Below, one piece after another: positions 17,620-27,449 of a stretch of DNA of 64,000 bases. Source of the stretch: Aequorivita marisscotiae. Lineage in GTDB: Bacteria > Bacteroidota > Bacteroidia > Flavobacteriales > Flavobacteriaceae. Each line of letters opens with the position of its first letter. Position 1 is the first letter of the stretch. Both the position numbers and the translations under genes were made by a program. The stretch covers positions 2,108,001-2,172,000 of the forward strand of contig NZ_CP122379.1 in assembly GCF_029814825.1 (NCBI RefSeq), written 5' to 3'. The notes under the pieces are model-generated. The model was not told the DNA's origin, did no database searches, and saw only the letters and a program-made list of their open reading frames with translations.

Positions 17620-19728
17620 ATGCTTTATTTTTTGAAATTAAACGCGACTAAGTTGCAGCGAAGATTTTCGGCAATACTATTTCTGCTAGTTCTTGTGTCT
17701 GCAACAAACTCAAGATTGCAAGCGCAACAAACAGCGGTTGTAGATTTTTTAAAGATTGATGCTTCCATCGGTACGGATGCTGCTGAAAAGAAAGTTGAAG
17801 GAAGATTTCTTGCCACCTTTAAGGTTTTAAAAGAAACAGACTCCATTTTTATGGATGCCGTACAAATTCAATTAAACGATATAAACTCTAAAGATTTCAG
17901 TATAACTTCCACAGAAAATAAGGTTTGGTTTATTGGTGATTTTAAAGTAGATAAAACATACAAAGCAGATTTTTGGTACGAAATGAAGCCGAAACAAACG
18001 CTGTATTTTTTTGAAGACCAGATTTGGACGCAGGGCCAGGGAAAGTACACTTCGCATTGGTTGCCAAGCATTGACGATGTAAACGATAAAATTGAGTTCG
18101 ATTTACAACTTTTGGCACCAAGTGATAAAGTGGTAATTGCCAATGGAAAATTAATAGATGTACAAAAAATACACGAAATTAATGCTTGGCGTTTCAATAT
18201 GAAAAACGCAATGTCCAGTTATTTGGTAGCCTTCGCAATTGGCGATTTCAACAAAAAAGAACTTCTTTCAAACTCTGGAATTCCTATTGAATTATACTTC
18301 AATCCGAAAGATTCACTTAAAGTTGAACCAACCTATCGTTACAGCAAACAAATTTTCGACTTTTTAGAAACGGAGATCGGCGTGCATTATCCGTGGCAAA
18401 ACTACAAGCAAGTACCCGTACGCGATTTTCTGTATGCAGGAATGGAAAACACAACCGCCACCTTTTTTTCCGAAGCATTTATGGTGGATTCCACAGGTTA
18501 TAGCGATAGAAATTACGTAAACGTAAACGCCCACGAATTGGCGCATCAATGGTTTGGGAATTTGGTGACCGCATCGGCAAACGAGCATCATTGGCTGCAG
18601 GAAGGGTTTGCAACCTATTACGCGCTGCTGGCGGAAAGAGACGTTTTTGGCGATGATTATTATTACTGGCAATTGTACCAAACCGCAGAGCAGTTAAAGG
18701 CAATGAGCGACGAGGGCAAAGGTGAATCGCTACTAAATCCGAAAGCCAGCTCGCTTACCTTTTATCAAAAAGGGGCGTGGGCACTCCATATTTTAAAAGA
18801 ATTGATTGGTGAAGAAGCGTTTAAACTAGCTGTAGCAAATTATCTTTTAAAATACCAGTTTACCAACGTTACCACCGAAGATTTTTTGGAGGAAGTGCGC
18901 GCTGCTACCTTTGTTGATATTACCCAATGGGAAGAAAATTGGTTGTATCAATCGGCTTTTCAAAGTGAAGATGCCTATCAAGCTTTGTTGAAATCGCCTT
19001 TTATAAAAAACTATTTTGAAATTTCTGCGCTTCGGGCAATGCCTATTTCAGCTAAGAAATTGCAGTTAAAAACAGCACTTACCTTTCCAAATGATTTTAT
19101 TGGGCAGGAAGCCGTGTATCAATTGCTGGACGAACCGCTTTCTGAAACGCTTCCGTTGTATAAAGCTGCTTTTAACAGCAATAATCTATATGTTCGGCAG
19201 GCTATTTCACTTTCGCTCCAAACCATTCCGAAGGAGCTTCAAACCGAATACGAAAGTTTGTTAAAAGATGAATCTTATGTTACCAATGAAACGGCACTAT
19301 ATAACTTGTGGATGCAATTTCCCGATAAAAGAGTAGATTATCTTAACCAAACAAAAGGTGTTGAAGGTTTTCAAAATAAAAATATTAGGCAGTTGTGGCT
19401 TGCCTTGGCATTGATTACAGAAGGATATGAAACTTTAAAAAAGGAAGAGTTTTTAATTGAATTAAAAAAATATTCCTCCCCAACCTATAGTTTTGAAATT
19501 CGTGAAAAAGCATTTAATTATATAAACGAGCTTCAATTGTGGGATTTAGAAACACTTAAAAATTTGGTTGAAGCAACTGTGCACCCCACTTGGCGTTTTG
19601 CAAAAACTTCCAAAGAATTGTTGGGGGAGCTGCTTCAAAATGAAAAATATCACAATCAAATTAAAATTTTGGGCAAACAGGTTTCAGAAAAAGCGGCAAA
19701 TTATTTAAATTCAATGATAAAGGAATGA
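17620..19728 (+). CDS. M1 family aminopeptidase
   Basis: This 702-residue zinc aminopeptidase of the M1 family is probably exported, because residues about 12-35 form a signal-peptide-like segment ending LQAQQ. The active site is complete: GMENTTATFF at 274-283 matches the GAMEN substrate motif, HELAH at 305-309 with Glu328 in WLQEGF binds zinc, and a catalytic Tyr is expected further on. The rest is helical. The ATG lies on the end of the upstream terminator, so either transcription reads through or a TTG at 17632 or 17653 is the true start. Its TGA overlaps the next ATG by 4 bases, so the two are translationally coupled. Confidence 0.9.
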   Translation: MLYFLKLNATKLQRRFSAILFLLVLVSATNSRLQAQQTAVVDFLKIDASIGTDAAEKKVEGRFLATFKVLKETDSIFMDAVQIQLNDINSKDFSITSTENKVWFIGDFKVDKTYKADFWYEMKPKQTLYFFEDQIWTQGQGKYTSHWLPSIDDVNDKIEFDLQLLAPSDKVVIANGKLIDVQKIHEINAWRFNMKNAMSSYLVAFAIGDFNKKELLSNSGIPIELYFNPKDSLKVEPTYRYSKQIFDFLETEIGVHYPWQNYKQVPVRDFLYAGMENTTATFFSEAFMVDSTGYSDRNYVNVNAHELAHQWFGNLVTASANEHHWLQEGFATYYALLAERDVFGDDYYYWQLYQTAEQLKAMSDEGKGESLLNPKASSLTFYQKGAWALHILKELIGEEAFKLAVANYLLKYQFTNVTTEDFLEEVRAATFVDITQWEENWLYQSAFQSEDAYQALLKSPFIKNYFEISALRAMPISAKKLQLKTALTFPNDFIGQEAVYQLLDEPLSETLPLYKAAFNSNNLYVRQAISLSLQTIPKELQTEYESLLKDESYVTNETALYNLWMQFPDKRVDYLNQTKGVEGFQNKNIRQLWLALALITEGYETLKKEEFLIELKKYSSPTYSFEIREKAFNYINELQLWDLETLKNLVEATVHPTWRFAKTSKELLGELLQNEKYHNQIKILGKQVSEKAANYLNSMIKE

Positions 19729-20639
19729 GAGCGTTGGTAATATCAGGAGGAGGGAGTAAGGGCGCCTTTGCAGGGGGCGTGGCGCAGTATTTAATTCAAA
19801 AACTAAATTATAAATACGATCTTTTTGTTGGCACATCTACGGGTAGTTTGCTTATATCGCACTTAGCGCTGGACAAGGTGGAAAAAATAAAAAACGTATA
19901 TACTTCGGTAAACCAAAAGAGCATTTTTAGCAGTTGCCCATTTGTGGTAAAGAAAGATAAATTTGGCGGAAAACAAATTGGTATTGACCACCTAACGGTA
20001 CTTCGAAATTTTATTAAAGGCAAAAAGACTTTTGGTGAAAGTTTAAATTTGAGAAAACTGATAGGAAAAACAGTAACCGAAGAAGAATTCAATATTTTAA
20101 AGTCTTCTGAGAAAGAAGTAGTTGTAACGGTTTCGAACCTATCGCTAAATCAAGTAGAATACAAATCGGTTAACGATTTTGAATACGCAGATTTTTTAGA
20201 TTGGATTTGGATTTCTTCAAATTACACCCCTTTTATGAGTCTTGTAAAAAAAGACGGTTGCGAATATGCCGACGGCGGTTTTGGGAGTATGGTGCCAATT
20301 GAAGAAGCCATAAATCGCGGAGCTACTGCCATAGATGTAATTATTTTGGAAACGGAGATTACCTACTACAATCGCTTGCCTTCTAAAAATGTGTTTTCGC
20401 TCCTCACTAATATGCACAATTATATGGCAGACCGTATTGAAAAACAAAATATTAGAATTGGAAAATTTGTGGCTACTAACAAAGATGTAATAATAAACCT
20501 CTATTATACCCCAACGGTATTAACGACCAATTCGTTAATATTCGACAAGAATATGATGACCAAATGGTGGGAGTTGGGCTACCAATACGCCGACCATAAA
20601 AACAATGAGTTAAACGAAATACGTACTCTCGACGATTAG
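19725..20639 (+). CDS. patatin-like phospholipase family protein
   Basis: This 304-residue patatin-like lipid acyl hydrolase has the oxyanion motif GGGSKGAFAGG at residues 7-17, the nucleophile elbow GTSTG at about 37-41 and the catalytic Asp in ADGGFGS at about 182-188, so the Ser-Asp dyad is intact. No signal peptide or membrane segment is visible, so it is cytoplasmic unless exported by another route. It overlaps the M1 peptidase gene by 4 bases (ATGA), a coupled two-gene unit. The substrate is unknown; family members hydrolyse phospholipids or acyl esters. Confidence 0.9.
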   Translation: MRALVISGGGSKGAFAGGVAQYLIQKLNYKYDLFVGTSTGSLLISHLALDKVEKIKNVYTSVNQKSIFSSCPFVVKKDKFGGKQIGIDHLTVLRNFIKGKKTFGESLNLRKLIGKTVTEEEFNILKSSEKEVVVTVSNLSLNQVEYKSVNDFEYADFLDWIWISSNYTPFMSLVKKDGCEYADGGFGSMVPIEEAINRGATAIDVIILETEITYYNRLPSKNVFSLLTNMHNYMADRIEKQNIRIGKFVATNKDVIINLYYTPTVLTTNSLIFDKNMMTKWWELGYQYADHKNNELNEIRTLDD

Positions 20640-20654
20640 TTTGTGGAAAATTAT

Positions 20655-21179
20655 TTAAAAAAGTTCGCTAACTTCTTTTTTTACAAAGGCCATGGCTTTT
20701 TGCGAGGGCGAAATTTCCTCCATAAAATGCTGTAATAACCATTCGCGCATTTTATCTACATCGCTGTTTTTTTCATTCATCGCAGCCTGACGGATAATGT
20801 GAATTGTCGCGTTTTTAGCAGCATTTATCAAATTCCAACATTCTGGCGTAATATATATTTGTTGGGTTAAATTATGGTCGTATTCCTGTTCAATATTTTT
20901 TACCAACAAGCTTTCATAATCGTCCTTTGCATCGGAAAAAGGCTTTACGCGAATTAGCAACTTTTTAGGGTCAATGCGTTCTAAAAATAGGGTTATGCGC
21001 TCGTAGGCCTGAAGTCTAAGAGGCAATACTTGCTTTTGGGCTTCTTTCTGAATTAAATACCTTCTTCGGCCTTCTTCATTGGCCGTATGGCCCTTAAAAA
21101 AAAAGTAGGCGATTAACCCTACAACAATTGCTGGTAAAAGGTAGACTACATAGCTAATAACTTGGGTTGCTTCTTCCAT
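20655..21179 (-). CDS. hypothetical membrane-anchored protein
   Basis: This 174-residue protein is not assigned to any named family by me. One N-terminal membrane helix (about residues 8-28, VVYLLPAIVVGLIAYFFF) is followed by a charged helical cytoplasmic domain containing QKEAQKQVLPLRLQAYERITLFLERI and a conserved-looking YITPECWNLINAAKNATI. Proteins of this size and layout recur in flavobacterial genomes. It is convergent with the patatin gene and lies 67 bases downstream of the glutamate synthase-like gene, so it may be cotranscribed with it. Confidence 0.7.
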   Translation of the reverse strand: MEEATQVISYVVYLLPAIVVGLIAYFFFKGHTANEEGRRRYLIQKEAQKQVLPLRLQAYERITLFLERIDPKKLLIRVKPFSDAKDDYESLLVKNIEQEYDHNLTQQIYITPECWNLINAAKNATIHIIRQAAMNEKNSDVDKMREWLLQHFMEEISPSQKAMAFVKKEVSELF

Positions 21180-21246
21180 TTTATTTTTAAATTAGCAACA
21201 AACTTAAGTTGTTTGCGGCACTTTGGCAAAACAGTTTACAAAAATA

Positions 21247-22863
21247 TCAATACCTAACTTTGTTTTCTTTCTTCATTGCCTTTACTTCTTTTTTAGCTTC
21301 TTTTTCGTGGAAATTACCTCCTAAGAATTCGCATTGAGAAAGTGCCTTCATACTTTCAAAGGGCACCGCGCACTTATGATACATGAACGATTGCGATAAG
21401 GTTTTAATTAAGTTTTTATCACCGACGGTCAAATCTACATCGTCCATCGTAAATTGGCAGGGATGTTCGTAGCCGCAGGCGTGGGTCATTTCTAACAATT
21501 CCTTACTAAAGTTCTTAAAATAGAAATGTGCCCGCACAGATTTGTCTTCTATATTTATACCGCGCTGTAGCCACTTGTTTTGCGTGGCAACTCCACTGGG
21601 GCATTTATTGGTGTGGCACAGCTGCGCTTGAATACAGCCAATGCTCATCATTGCTTCGCGGGCTACATTTATTAAATCTACCCCCATGGAAAATGCCATG
21701 GCAGCTTTTGCGGGAAAGCCTAATTTGCCACTTCCTATAAAAACTATTTGTTGGCAGATATCGTGCTTTTTAAAAATTTTATAAATTTCTGCAAAGCCGA
21801 AAAGCCACGGAAGCGAAACGTGATCTGCAAAACTTGGTGGCGAGGCTCCGGTACCGCCTTCACCGCCGTCAATAGTTATAAAATCTGGTCCTTTGCCAGT
21901 TTCTTTCATAATTTTTGCCAACTGTTCCCATTCGCCTAAACGACCTACAGCCGATTTAATACCAACCGGCAAGCCCGTTGCTTCTGCGATACTCTCTATA
22001 AACTCAACCATGCTTTTAACGTCAGTAAAGGCCGAATGGTTTGGCGGAGAAAGCACATCTTTGCCCAAGGGTACGTGCCTAATATCTGCAATTTCCTGTG
22101 TAATTTTTGAACCCGGTAAAACGCCTCCTTTACCAGGTTTTGCACCTTGTGAAAGTTTTACTTCAATGGCTCGTACTTGTGGATTGCTATTGACGAGTTT
22201 TACTATTTTTTCCATGGAAAAATTTCCATCTTCATCACGTACACCAAAGTATCCAGTTCCAAAATGGAAAACAACATCGGCCCCAGTTTTATGATAGGGA
22301 GAAAGTCCGCCCTCACCTGTGTTATGGTAAGCGTAGGCCATGGCGCAACCTTTGTTTAAAGACTCTACGGCGCGGGCCGAAAGGGAACCAAAACTCATAG
22401 CTGAAACATTAATAATTGATGCTGGACGATACGGTCTGCGGCGTTTATGGAATTCGCCCATAACTTTAGCACAGGGTAAAAAATAAGGGTTTTTATAGTT
22501 GGGATTATGTTTTTCAACTTTAAATGGAAGCATGGAGTTATTTATGAAAATGTAGTTGGGTTCATAAATATCGCGATCGGTACCAAAGCCTTCGTAATTG
22601 TTCTCGTTTTTTGCCGAAGCGTAAATCCATCCGCGTTCAATACGGTTAAAAGGAAGTTCCTCGCGGTTGTTGGCTACAATATACTGCCTTAACTCGGGCC
22701 CAATACTTTCGAGCAAATACCGAATATGCCCAATTAGCGGAAAGTTATGGCTAATAGTATGCCGCTTATTAAAAAATATATCGCGAATTACAACAATCGC
22801 TAAAAAAAGTAGAACCCAACCCCACCAAGGAATTTGGGAAAGAAAAGACAAGATAGAATCCAT
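21247..22863 (-). CDS. FMN-binding glutamate synthase family protein
   Basis: This 538-residue protein has the FMN/Fe-S synthase domain of glutamate synthase but no glutaminase domain. One membrane helix (about residues 8-28) anchors it. FMN-barrel motifs are SAMSFGSLSARAVESLN, NTGEGGLSPYH, VKLSQGAKPGKGGVLPG, ITIDGGEGGTGASPP and GSGKLGFPAKAAMAFSMG, and Fe-S-type cysteines are in CIQAQLCHTNKCPSGVATQ. The 2-oxoglutarate-to-glutamate chemistry would need ammonia or another partner, so the true reaction is open. Family membership is certain. Confidence 0.88.
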   Translation of the reverse strand: MDSILSFLSQIPWWGWVLLFLAIVVIRDIFFNKRHTISHNFPLIGHIRYLLESIGPELRQYIVANNREELPFNRIERGWIYASAKNENNYEGFGTDRDIYEPNYIFINNSMLPFKVEKHNPNYKNPYFLPCAKVMGEFHKRRRPYRPASIINVSAMSFGSLSARAVESLNKGCAMAYAYHNTGEGGLSPYHKTGADVVFHFGTGYFGVRDEDGNFSMEKIVKLVNSNPQVRAIEVKLSQGAKPGKGGVLPGSKITQEIADIRHVPLGKDVLSPPNHSAFTDVKSMVEFIESIAEATGLPVGIKSAVGRLGEWEQLAKIMKETGKGPDFITIDGGEGGTGASPPSFADHVSLPWLFGFAEIYKIFKKHDICQQIVFIGSGKLGFPAKAAMAFSMGVDLINVAREAMMSIGCIQAQLCHTNKCPSGVATQNKWLQRGINIEDKSVRAHFYFKNFSKELLEMTHACGYEHPCQFTMDDVDLTVGDKNLIKTLSQSFMYHKCAVPFESMKALSQCEFLGGNFHEKEAKKEVKAMKKENKVRY

Positions 22864-23025
22864 TGCTAGTTTTTTTATAAAGATATTTAAAAATATATGT
22901 TTCTAGAGAATTGTTTGGAAGTAAAAATTAGCTTGGCAACAAAATATTTGTTTATAATTAATACCAAATCCTTTTTCGAGAATGTTTCATAATAGCTATT
23001 TTCACACCTTGAAGAAAATGAAGTT

Positions 23026-25347
23026 TTGGAAAAATATTTAGAACAACTTAACGAAGCTCAACTTGCGCCAGTACTGCAAAAAGAAGGTGCCATGATCGTA
23101 ATTGCAGGCGCCGGATCTGGGAAAACACGAGTGCTAACTTTTCGTATCGCGTATTTAATGTCTAAAGGTGTGGACCCGTTCAATATTTTGGCATTAACTT
23201 TTACTAACAAAGCGGCCCGCGAAATGAAAAAGCGTATCTCGGAAATTGTAGGGGCGAGCGAAGCAAAAAACCTTTGGATGGGTACATTCCATAGTATTTT
23301 TGCAAAAATTCTTCGTTTTGAAGCAGATAAGTTGGGCTACCCTTCAAATTTCACCATTTACGATACGCAGGATTCACAAAGCGTTATTCGCGCGGTAATA
23401 AAGGAAATGCACCTCGATAAAGACGTGTATAAATACAAACAAGTTTACTCGCGTATTTCTTCGTATAAAAACAGCCTGATTACCGTAAAAGCATACTTTA
23501 ATAATCCTGAATTGATGGAGGCCGATGCGATGGCCAAAATGCCGCGATTGGGCGATATTTACCAAGCCTATGTAGATAAATGCTTTAAAGCAGGTGCCAT
23601 GGATTTTGACGATTTATTGTTAAAAACAAACGAACTGCTTACCCGTTTTCCCGAGGTTTTGGCAAAATATCAAAACCGTTTTCGCTATATTCTGGTAGAT
23701 GAGTATCAAGATACAAACCACAGCCAATATTTAATAGTACGGGCACTATCAGATAAATTTCAAAATATTTGCGTGGTAGGCGATGATGCGCAAAGTATCT
23801 ATGCTTTTCGTGGAGCGAATATCAACAACATTTTAAATTTTCAGAAAGATTACGACCAAGTAAAAGTGTTCCGTTTGGAGCAAAATTATCGTTCTACCAA
23901 AAACATTGTAAACGCGGCAAACAACGTAATTGAAAAAAATAAAACCAGACTCGACAAAGTGGTTTGGACTGCAAACGACGAGGGCAATAAAATACTCGTA
24001 AACCGTACCATGACCGATGGTGACGAAGGAAGGTTTGTAGCGAGTTCCATTTTTGAAAATAAGATGAACCATCAATTACACGATGGCGATTTTGCAGTGT
24101 TGTACCGAACCAACGCACAAAGTCGCGCCATTGAGGATGCACTGCGTAAAAAGGACATTCCGTATAGAATTTATGGGGGTCTGAGTTTTTACCAACGGAA
24201 AGAGATTAAAGATGTTTTGGCATACCTCCGATTGCTGTTAAATCCTAAAGATGAAGAAGCGCTAAAACGCGTTATTAATTATCCGGCTCGCGGTATTGGA
24301 GGCACCACTATGGAGCGATTGATTGTGGCATCAAATCATTACAATCGATCAATTTTTGAGGTGATGAAAAACATTGAGAAAATTGATTTAAAAATAAATT
24401 CGGGTACCAAATCTAAGTTACAGGATTTTGTAACGATGATAGAAAGTTTTCAGGTGTTAAACCAAAATTACGACGCTTTCACCATAACAGAACATGTGGC
24501 GAAAAAAACCGGTTTGCTCCAAGAACTTAAAAAAGACGGTACGCCAGAGGGTATTGCTCGCATAGAAAACATAGAGGAATTGCTAAACGGAATGCGCGAT
24601 TTTGTAGAAGAGCAAAAAGAAATAGCCGATGCTACAGGATCGCTTGCCGAGTTTATGGAAGATGTAGCCCTGGCTACCGATTTGGATAACGACAAGGGCG
24701 ATGCGGATCGCGTGGCCTTGATGACGGTGCATTTGGCCAAAGGCTTAGAGTTTCCATATGTATATATTGTCGGGATGGAGGAAGAATTGTTCCCAAGCGG
24801 AATGAGCATGAATACGCGAAGCGAGCTGGAAGAGGAGCGACGTTTGTTTTATGTAGCCCTTACCCGTGCCGAAAAACAAGCATATCTTACCTATACACAA
24901 TCGCGCTATCGTTGGGGGAAATTAATAGACGCCGAACCCAGCCGTTTTATTGAGGAAATAGACGAAAGCTTTTTAGAATACTTAACGCCAATTACCGAAA
25001 ATAGATATAAACCTCTTTTAGATGCCGATATTTTTGATGAAGTAGATCATAGCAAACTCAGATTAAAAAAACCAGTTGCAGGACGGGCTCCTACCGGTCC
25101 AACCGAGGAACAACTTCGAAAGTTGCGACGATTAAAACCTGTAGCCAGCGATACGGATAAAAATTTTAGTGCCAAAGACGCCAATTTAGAGGTAGGTACT
25201 ATGGTAGAGCACGTGCGCTTCGGAAAAGGAAAAATCTTAAAAGTTGAAGGTGTAGGTGCAGACACAAAAGCTGAAATCGATTTTGAAAACGGCGGTTTAA
25301 AAAAATTACTGCTTCGCTTTGCAAAATTAAAAGTGTTGGATAATTAA
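23026..25347 (+). CDS. UvrD/PcrA-type superfamily 1 DNA helicase
   Basis: This 773-residue ATP-dependent 3'-5' helicase of the UvrD/PcrA group acts in repair and replication-conflict resolution. Motif I is GAGSGKTR, Ia ALTFTNKAAREM, II VDEYQDTN, III GDDAQSIYAFRGA, IV EQNYRST, V LMTVHLAKGLEF and VI EERRLFYVALTRA. The C-terminal 80 residues include a Tudor-like segment (VEHVRFGKGKILKVEG). The start is TTG, since a stop lies at 22993 in the same frame and no ATG lies between; it gives EKYLEQLNEAQLAPVLQKEG, the expected family N-terminus. Whether to call it PcrA or UvrD cannot be decided here. Confidence 0.93.
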   Translation: MEKYLEQLNEAQLAPVLQKEGAMIVIAGAGSGKTRVLTFRIAYLMSKGVDPFNILALTFTNKAAREMKKRISEIVGASEAKNLWMGTFHSIFAKILRFEADKLGYPSNFTIYDTQDSQSVIRAVIKEMHLDKDVYKYKQVYSRISSYKNSLITVKAYFNNPELMEADAMAKMPRLGDIYQAYVDKCFKAGAMDFDDLLLKTNELLTRFPEVLAKYQNRFRYILVDEYQDTNHSQYLIVRALSDKFQNICVVGDDAQSIYAFRGANINNILNFQKDYDQVKVFRLEQNYRSTKNIVNAANNVIEKNKTRLDKVVWTANDEGNKILVNRTMTDGDEGRFVASSIFENKMNHQLHDGDFAVLYRTNAQSRAIEDALRKKDIPYRIYGGLSFYQRKEIKDVLAYLRLLLNPKDEEALKRVINYPARGIGGTTMERLIVASNHYNRSIFEVMKNIEKIDLKINSGTKSKLQDFVTMIESFQVLNQNYDAFTITEHVAKKTGLLQELKKDGTPEGIARIENIEELLNGMRDFVEEQKEIADATGSLAEFMEDVALATDLDNDKGDADRVALMTVHLAKGLEFPYVYIVGMEEELFPSGMSMNTRSELEEERRLFYVALTRAEKQAYLTYTQSRYRWGKLIDAEPSRFIEEIDESFLEYLTPITENRYKPLLDADIFDEVDHSKLRLKKPVAGRAPTGPTEEQLRKLRRLKPVASDTDKNFSAKDANLEVGTMVEHVRFGKGKILKVEGVGADTKAEIDFENGGLKKLLLRFAKLKVLDN

Positions 25348-25353
25348 TTGCAT

Positions 25354-26226
25354 TTACTGCGCAACCGCCAAATGCGTATCTATATACGTACTTATTTGCT
25401 CCTTCATATTTTCTATAGCCATTGGTGCCCAATCGCCATGGCCGCCTTCGTAAACCGTAAAATTATGATCTATTTGAAAAGCAATTAAAGCTGTGTTTAA
25501 CGTGTTGCCATTTGTAAGTGGCACCAAAGGATCTTCACTTCCATAAAAAAGTAGGGTGGGACTACTATCAGCAGAGACGCGTAAAGCTGGACTTAAAACT
25601 TCCATATAATTTGTTCCCGAAGGGTACGCACTTTCATCCACCAAAGCAGCCATTAAAACAGGGAAGTTAGGGTTTTCGCTGTAAAATGGATCGGTAAAAT
25701 CTGTAGGGCCAACAATATCGCCCACCATTTTAACTTGATCATCTGTATCGTACACATAATCGTACATCAGCGAGATATGCGCTCCCGCACTGGCGCCAAT
25801 TAACGCAAATTCTGGCAATATCTGCAGTTCGTCTTTTTCTGAAGTTAGTTTGTTAATAACCGCATCAACATCTAAAAATTGATTTGGAAAGGCAGGAGTA
25901 TCTGCATCGGCAAGTACATAGTTTATATTAACTATTGCATGGTTTGGATGCCGAAGTTTTATATACGGAATAAATAAATCCATATCGCTTTTATCGCCTT
26001 CAACCCAACCGCCGCCGTGAATTAATAGTATTACTTTAGTTTTAGATACAGATCTGTTTGCGGGTAAGTATAGATCGTATTTTTGTTGCGGGTCATTGCC
26101 ATAGGAAACGTTTAAGGAAATTGTTTCGGTTAAAGTTTCGGCTTCATTGTTTTCACTGTCTTTTGAACAGGAAATAAAGCTATATTGAATTCCAAAAAAG
26201 AGAAGTAGTATAAAAAATTTTTTCAT
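25354..26226 (-). CDS. alpha/beta hydrolase (esterase), lipoprotein
   Basis: This 290-residue alpha/beta hydrolase of the BD-FAE/carbohydrate-esterase-like group has a lipoprotein signal MKKFFILLLFFGIQYSFISC. HGGGW is the oxyanion loop, GASAGAHIS carries the nucleophile Ser, and YGSEDPLVP and GGHGDW supply the Asp and His, so the triad is complete. Anchoring at Cys20 places it in the cell envelope. A Met 30 bases upstream (26256) is not used because MALSSKQNHA would precede the signal. It is convergent with the helicase gene, 6 bases apart. The substrate is not deducible. Confidence 0.85.
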   Translation of the reverse strand: MKKFFILLLFFGIQYSFISCSKDSENNEAETLTETISLNVSYGNDPQQKYDLYLPANRSVSKTKVILLIHGGGWVEGDKSDMDLFIPYIKLRHPNHAIVNINYVLADADTPAFPNQFLDVDAVINKLTSEKDELQILPEFALIGASAGAHISLMYDYVYDTDDQVKMVGDIVGPTDFTDPFYSENPNFPVLMAALVDESAYPSGTNYMEVLSPALRVSADSSPTLLFYGSEDPLVPLTNGNTLNTALIAFQIDHNFTVYEGGHGDWAPMAIENMKEQISTYIDTHLAVAQ

Positions 26227-26337
26227 TGCGTGATTTTGCTTTGACGATAACGCCAAAAATCATATTTTATGCGAAGAACGATACCGGAAATTTTCTTTTT
26301 ATAAAATTTCGAGTAATTTTAAATAAAATTAATTGCA

Positions 26338-26955
26338 ATGGCAGAATTCATAAAAATCTACGAAGAAAATCCAAACCCGAAAGAAATAAAACGCGTTGTT
26401 AAAACACTTCGTGAGGGGGGCGTAATAATTTATCCCAGCGATACGGTTTATGCCTTGGGATGCGATATTAAAAATAACCGGGCAATGGAGCGAGTAGCCC
26501 AGCTGCGCGGGGTAAAGTTAGAGAAGGCAAACTTTTCCTTTGTATGCGAAAACTTGAGTAATTTAAGCGATTATGTAAAACAAATAGATACGCCGACCTT
26601 TAAATTATTAAAAAGAAACTTGCCTGGGCCGTACACATTTATTTTGCCCGGCAACAATAATTTGCCAACTGTATTTAAAAAGAAGAAGGAAGTGGGTATT
26701 CGCGTTCCCAATAATGCAATAACCTTAGCAATTGTTCGCGAATTGGGCAATCCCATAATTAGTACCTCTATTAAAGATGAAGATGAGGTAATAGAGTACA
26801 CCACCGACCCTGAACTGATTTATGAAAAATGGGACAACCTAGTAGACGTAGTAATAGATGGCGGTTATGGCGGTAATATTGCTTCAACGGTTGTAGATTT
26901 AACGGGGCCTGAGCCAATAGTTGTACGAGAGGGTAAGGGAAGTTTGGAGCTCTAA
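26338..26955 (+). CDS. L-threonylcarbamoyladenylate synthase (Sua5/YciO/YrdC)
   Basis: This 205-residue Sua5/YrdC-domain protein would make threonylcarbamoyl-AMP for the t6A modification of tRNAs reading ANN codons. KRVVKTLREGGVIIYPSDTVYALGCD forms the nucleotide-binding N-terminus (shown here without its final residues), and later PGPYTFIL, VGIRVPNN and the C-terminal STVVDLTG and VVREGKG are family hallmarks. There is no C-terminal Sua5 extension, so it is of the short type. It overlaps the NTF2-like gene by 4 bases in convergent orientation. YciO-type relatives of uncertain function exist, so the exact member is an inference. Confidence 0.85.
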   Translation: MAEFIKIYEENPNPKEIKRVVKTLREGGVIIYPSDTVYALGCDIKNNRAMERVAQLRGVKLEKANFSFVCENLSNLSDYVKQIDTPTFKLLKRNLPGPYTFILPGNNNLPTVFKKKKEVGIRVPNNAITLAIVRELGNPIISTSIKDEDEVIEYTTDPELIYEKWDNLVDVVIDGGYGGNIASTVVDLTGPEPIVVREGKGSLEL

Positions 26956-27440
26956 ATACCGGTATTCTGTTTTCTTTGAAATTCCAAAAGCAAGGATTGT
27001 GTTTGGTTGCGTAATTTGTTTTTAAAGAATGGCGTCCAACCAATTAAAAATCCTTTAAATCCCAAGGCTTGTTTAGACCAATTGTAAAGATTGAAACTAT
27101 CCTTATGGTTTATAATTTTTCCGTCTTTCAATTTAAAGGTCGCATCAATTTTATTGTGTATTTTTCTACCTGTGCTACTAAAAGTATAAAAGGCTTCCCA
27201 ATGCGCTTTTCCGGATTCTGAAGTACATACTATGTTAGTCGCTATAACTTGAAACCTTTTGTTCTGTTGGGATTTACAGAGCATACGCCACATGTTTTTG
27301 GCCTTTTCGCCTTGAATTTTGCCAAAGGCAGGATCCTCAAAAGTTATTTCGTTGTGATAAAAGGCCACCATACGCTCAGCATCTAAATCTGCAAAAGCCT
27401 GGTAAAAATTTTCAATAATATTTAATTTGGTGTGGCTAAT
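26952..27440 (-). CDS. NTF2-like (SnoaL-type) protein, non-canonical start
   Basis: This NTF2-like cone-fold protein is of unknown function. The first ATG is at 27371, but the family's first helix (IIENFYQAFADLDAER) is encoded just upstream of it in the same frame, which is open from the stop of the preceding gene at 27450. No ATG, GTG or TTG lies in that stretch. ATT at 27438-27440 would give the typical N-terminus SHTKLNIIENFYQ, so I infer an ATT start. If only the ATG is used the protein has 139 residues and lacks the helix. The preceding TerB-like gene ends in the same frame, so readthrough is a third possibility. The stop is sure. Confidence 0.65.
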   Translation of the reverse strand: MSHTKLNIIENFYQAFADLDAERMVAFYHNEITFEDPAFGKIQGEKAKNMWRMLCKSQQNKRFQVIATNIVCTSESGKAHWEAFYTFSSTGRKIHNKIDATFKLKDGKIINHKDSFNLYNWSKQALGFKGFLIGWTPFFKNKLRNQTQSLLLEFQRKQNTGI

Positions 27441-27449
27441 AGTTAGAAT

